Part shown: positions 61,301 through 64,000 of the stretch, piece by piece
How the letters are laid out: every line of letters begins with the position of its first letter
Position numbering within the stretch: the stretch's first letter is position 1
NCBI GenBank assembly: GCA_021014325.1
Contig: CM037467.1
Coordinates: 6,510,001-6,574,000 of the forward strand
Source: Plazaster borealis
Taxonomy: Eukaryota; Echinodermata; Asteroidea; Forcipulatida; Labidiasteridae
DNA: 64,000 nt
Reading direction: 5' to 3'
Program-made: the position numbers and the translations under genes
The notes under the pieces: generated by a model
The model's input: the letters and a program-made list of their open reading frames with translations, nothing else
What the model was told of the DNA's origin: nothing
Databases searched by the model: none

Positions 61301-64000
61301 GCTGAACCTGCTGGTTGAATCTCAGCGAGTTTGGAGAACCTTTTTTTGAAAGTGCGTCAGAATGCTCGGAGATTAATTCTGTACTAACAAACATGGGTGT
61401 GCTGAACCGGCTGGTTGAATCTCAGCGAGTTTGAGAACCTTTTTTTTGAAAGTGCTCAGAATGCTCTGAGATTAATTCTGTACCAACAAACATGGGTGTG
61501 CTGAACCTGCTGGTTGAATCCCAGCGAGTTTGGAGAACTTTTTTTGAAAGTGCTCAGAATGCTCTGAGATTAATTCTGTAGCAACAAACATGGGTGTGCT
61601 GAACCTGCTGGTTGAATCTCAGCGAGTTTTGAGAACCTTTTTTTGAAAGTGCTCAGAATGCTCTGAGACTAATTCTGTACAAACAAACATGGGTGTGCTG
61701 AACCTGCTGGTTGAATCTCAGCGAGTTTGGAGAACTTTTTTTTGAAAGTGCTCAGAATGCTCTGAGATTAATTCTGTACCAACAAACATGGGTGTGCTGA
61801 ACCTGCTGGTTGAATCTCAGCTAGTTTGGGAAACTTTTTTATGAAAGTGCTCAGAATGCTCTGAGATTAATTCTGTACCAACAAACATGGGTGTGCTGAA
61901 CCTGCTGGTTGAATCTCAGCGAGTTTGGAGAACTTTTTTTTGAAAGTGCTCAGAATGCTCTGAGATTAATTCTGTACCAACAAACATGGGTGTGCTGAAC
62001 CTGCTGGTTGAATCTCAGCGAGTTTTGTTAACTTTTTTTTTGAAAGTGCTCAGAATGCTGTTAGATTTATTCTGTACCAACAAACATGGGTGTGCTGAAC
62101 CTGCTGGTTGAATCTCAGCGAGTTTGGAGAACTTTTTTTTTGAAAGTGCTCAGAATGCTCTGAGATTAATTCTGTACCAACAAACATGGGTGTGCTGAAC
62201 CTGCTGGTTGAATCTCAGCGAGTTTTGAGAACCTTTTTTTGAAAGTGCTCAGAATGCTCTGAGACTAATTCTGTACCAACAAACATGGATGTGCTGAACC
62301 TGCTGGTTGAATCTCAGCGAGTTTGGAGAACATTTTTTGGAGAAAGTGCTCAGAATGCTCTGAGATTAATTCTGTACCAACAAACATGGGTGTGCTGAAC
62401 CTGCTGGTTGAATCTCAGCGAGTTTGGAGAACTTTTTTTTGAAAGTGCTCAGAATGCTCTGAGATTAATTCTGTACCAACAAACATGGGTGTGCTGAACC
62501 TGCTGGTTGAATCTCAGCGAGTTTGAAAACAAATTTTTTTCAAAGTGCTCAGAATGCTCTGAGATTAATTCTGTACCAACAAACATGGGTGTGTTGAACC
62601 TGCTGATTGAATCTCAGCGAGTTTGAGAACTTTTTTTGAAAGTGCTCAGAATGCTCTGAGATTAATTCTGTACCAACAAACATGGGTGTGCTGAACCTGC
62701 TGGTTGAATCTCAGCGAGTTTGAGAACTTTTTTTGAAAGTGCTCAGAATGCTCTGAGATTAATTCTGTAGCAACAAACATGGGTGTGCTGAACCTGCTGG
62801 TTGAATCTCAGCGAGTTTTGAGAACTTTTTTTTTGAAAGTGCTCAGAATGCTCTGAGATTAATTCTGTACCAACAAACATGGGTGTGCTGAACCTGCTGG
62901 TTGAATCTCAGCGAGTTTGGAGAATTTTTTTTTTGAAAGTGCTCAGAATGCTCTGAGATTAATCTGTACCAACAAACATGGGGGTGCTGAACCTGCTGGT
63001 TGAATCTCAGCGAGTTTTGACAACCTATTTTATTGATAGCGCTCAGAATGCTCTGAGATTAATTCTGTACCAACAAACATGGGTGTGCTGAACCTGCTGG
63101 TTGAATCCCAGCGTGTTTGGAGAACTTTTTTTTCAAAGTGCTCAGAATGCTCTGAGATTAATTCTGTACCAACAAACATGGGTGTGCTGAACCTGCTGGT
63201 TGAATCTCAGCGAGTTTGGGGAAATTTTTTTTTGAAAGTGCTCAGAATGCTCTGAGATTAATTCTGTACCAACAAACATGGGTGTGCTGAACCTGCTGGT
63301 TGAATCTCAGCGAGTTTTGAGAACTTTTTGAGGAGAGTGAACAGAATTCTCTGTCATTAATACTGTACCAACAAACATGGGTGTGCTGAACCTGCTGGTT
63401 GAATCTCAGCGAGTTTGAGAACTTTTTTGAAAGTGCTCAGAATGCTCTGAGATTAATTCTGTACCAACAAACATGGGTGTGCTGAACATGCTGGTTGAAT
63501 CTCAGCGAGTTTGGAGAACTTTTTTTTCAAAGTGCTCAGAATGCTCTGAGATTAATTCTGTACCAACAAACATGGGTGTGCTGAACCTGCTGGTTGAATC
63601 TCAGCGAGTTCGGAGAACTATAATTATTAAAATGCTCAGACTGCTCTGAGATTAATTCTGTAACAACAAAGATGGGTGTGCTGAACCTGCTGGTTGAATC
63701 TCAGCGAGTTTGGAGAACTTTTTTTTGAAAGTGCTCAGAATGCTCTGAGATTAATTCTGTACCAACAAACATGGGTGTGCTGAACCTGCTGGTTGAATCT
63801 CAGCGAGTTTGGAGAACTTTTTTTTTGAAAGTGCTCAGAATGCTCTGAGATTAATTCTGTACCAACAAACATGGGTGTGCTGAACCTGCTGGTTGAATCT
63901 CAGCGAGTTTTGAGAACCTTTTTTTTGAAAGTGCTCAGAATGCTCTGAGATTAATTCTGTACCAACAAACATGGGTGTGCTGAACCTGCTGGTTGAATCT

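Larger units (their letters stand above)
14286..64000 (+). repeat. Large satellite DNA array, about 99-bp monomer, roughly 500 copies
   Basis: The array runs head-to-tail in one orientation to the window end, which cuts it mid-monomer; the true length is unknown. In order, a monomer reads GGTTGAATCTCAGCGAG, TTTGGAGAAC (variants TTTGGGGAAC, TTTTGAGAAC, TTTGGGAAAC), a T-tract of about 5-12, GAAAGTG, CTCAGAATGCTCTGAG, ATTAATTCTG (or ACTAATTCTG), TACCAACAAACATGGGTGTG and CTGAACCTGCT. Common point variants are TAGCAAC or TACAAAC, ATGGCTG, ATGGATG, GTGGGTG, AACATGC, AAAATGC, TCCCAG and TCATCG. No other transposon or unique sequence interrupts it. Copy number is estimated as length divided by 99. 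Stops occur in all frames of the consensus; the few open frames spanning two to three monomers depend on T-tract length and are not genes. A centromeric or other heterochromatic role is inference. Confidence 0.97.

Noticed and set aside
14286..64000. CRISPR-like array (constant repeats with variable spacers)
   Set aside because: The whole monomer of about 99 bp is repeated and no unique spacers exist; variation is mostly T-tract length and point changes. No cas genes are present and the context is eukaryotic.
14286..64000. Hammerhead ribozyme in the satellite, as in some animal satellites
   Set aside because: The conserved CTGATGA core is absent on both strands of the consensus. A GAAA is present but without the rest of the motif.
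14286..64000. Telomeric repeat array
   Set aside because: No TTAGGG-type units were seen on either strand; the monomer is far longer and unrelated.

Overview
The window is eukaryotic nuclear DNA, most likely from a marine invertebrate. It has low gene density, many non-autonomous DNA transposons, spliced-exon signals and no bacterial gene organisation. I favour an echinoderm, probably a sea star. That rests on my memory of the repeat at 1-357 as a high-copy family in sea-star genomes, not on a search.

Region 1 (1 to about 14.27 kb) is transposon-rich and gene-poor. Its only convincing complete gene is an intact hAT-superfamily transposase (1296-3779, minus strand, 827 aa). It lies inside a full element at 1064-4284 with 14-bp perfect terminal inverted repeats and an 8-bp target-site duplication. 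Around it are several MITE-like or foldback elements: 1-357, 6482-7046, 8208-8366, 8974-9359, 10179-10444 and 11804-11955. There are also tandem duplications of 77 bp (3879-4032) and 137 bp (10793-11066), a minisatellite made of AAGATGGCG units (11501-11595), and a dispersed GC-rich repeat shared by 9.5-9.97 kb and 11.28-11.49 kb. Two fragments of coding origin are visible: a probable internal exon with a CCHC zinc knuckle (12352-12649) and a decayed THAP zinc-finger domain (13133-13331) with two stop codons and one frameshift.

Region 2 (about 13.44-14.27 kb) is a transition zone. It holds a palindromic repeat array built on ATATTTACGTAAATAT-like units, then a degenerate GGAGATTCTGTCCCC-type repeat, then unassigned sequence.

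Region 3 (about 14.286 kb to the window end, at least 49.7 kb) is one uninterrupted satellite array in a single orientation. The monomer is about 99 bp, so there are roughly 500 copies. Each monomer has a T-tract of variable length, a 16-bp dyad (CTCAGA-ATGC-TCTGAG) and a strongly conserved stretch running from TACCAACAAACATGGGTGTG to CAGCGAG. Diagnostic variants occur in linked multi-monomer blocks that recur thousands of bases apart, for example 22.37-23.90 kb and 37.59-39.11 kb. That implies higher-order or segmental duplication. Isolated, strongly diverged monomers sit among near-consensus ones. Short open frames inside the array are by-products of the repeat and are not called as genes.

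No genes in the window can be tied into a pathway. The main biological content is the intact hAT element and the large satellite, which is a candidate for centromeric or other heterochromatic DNA.
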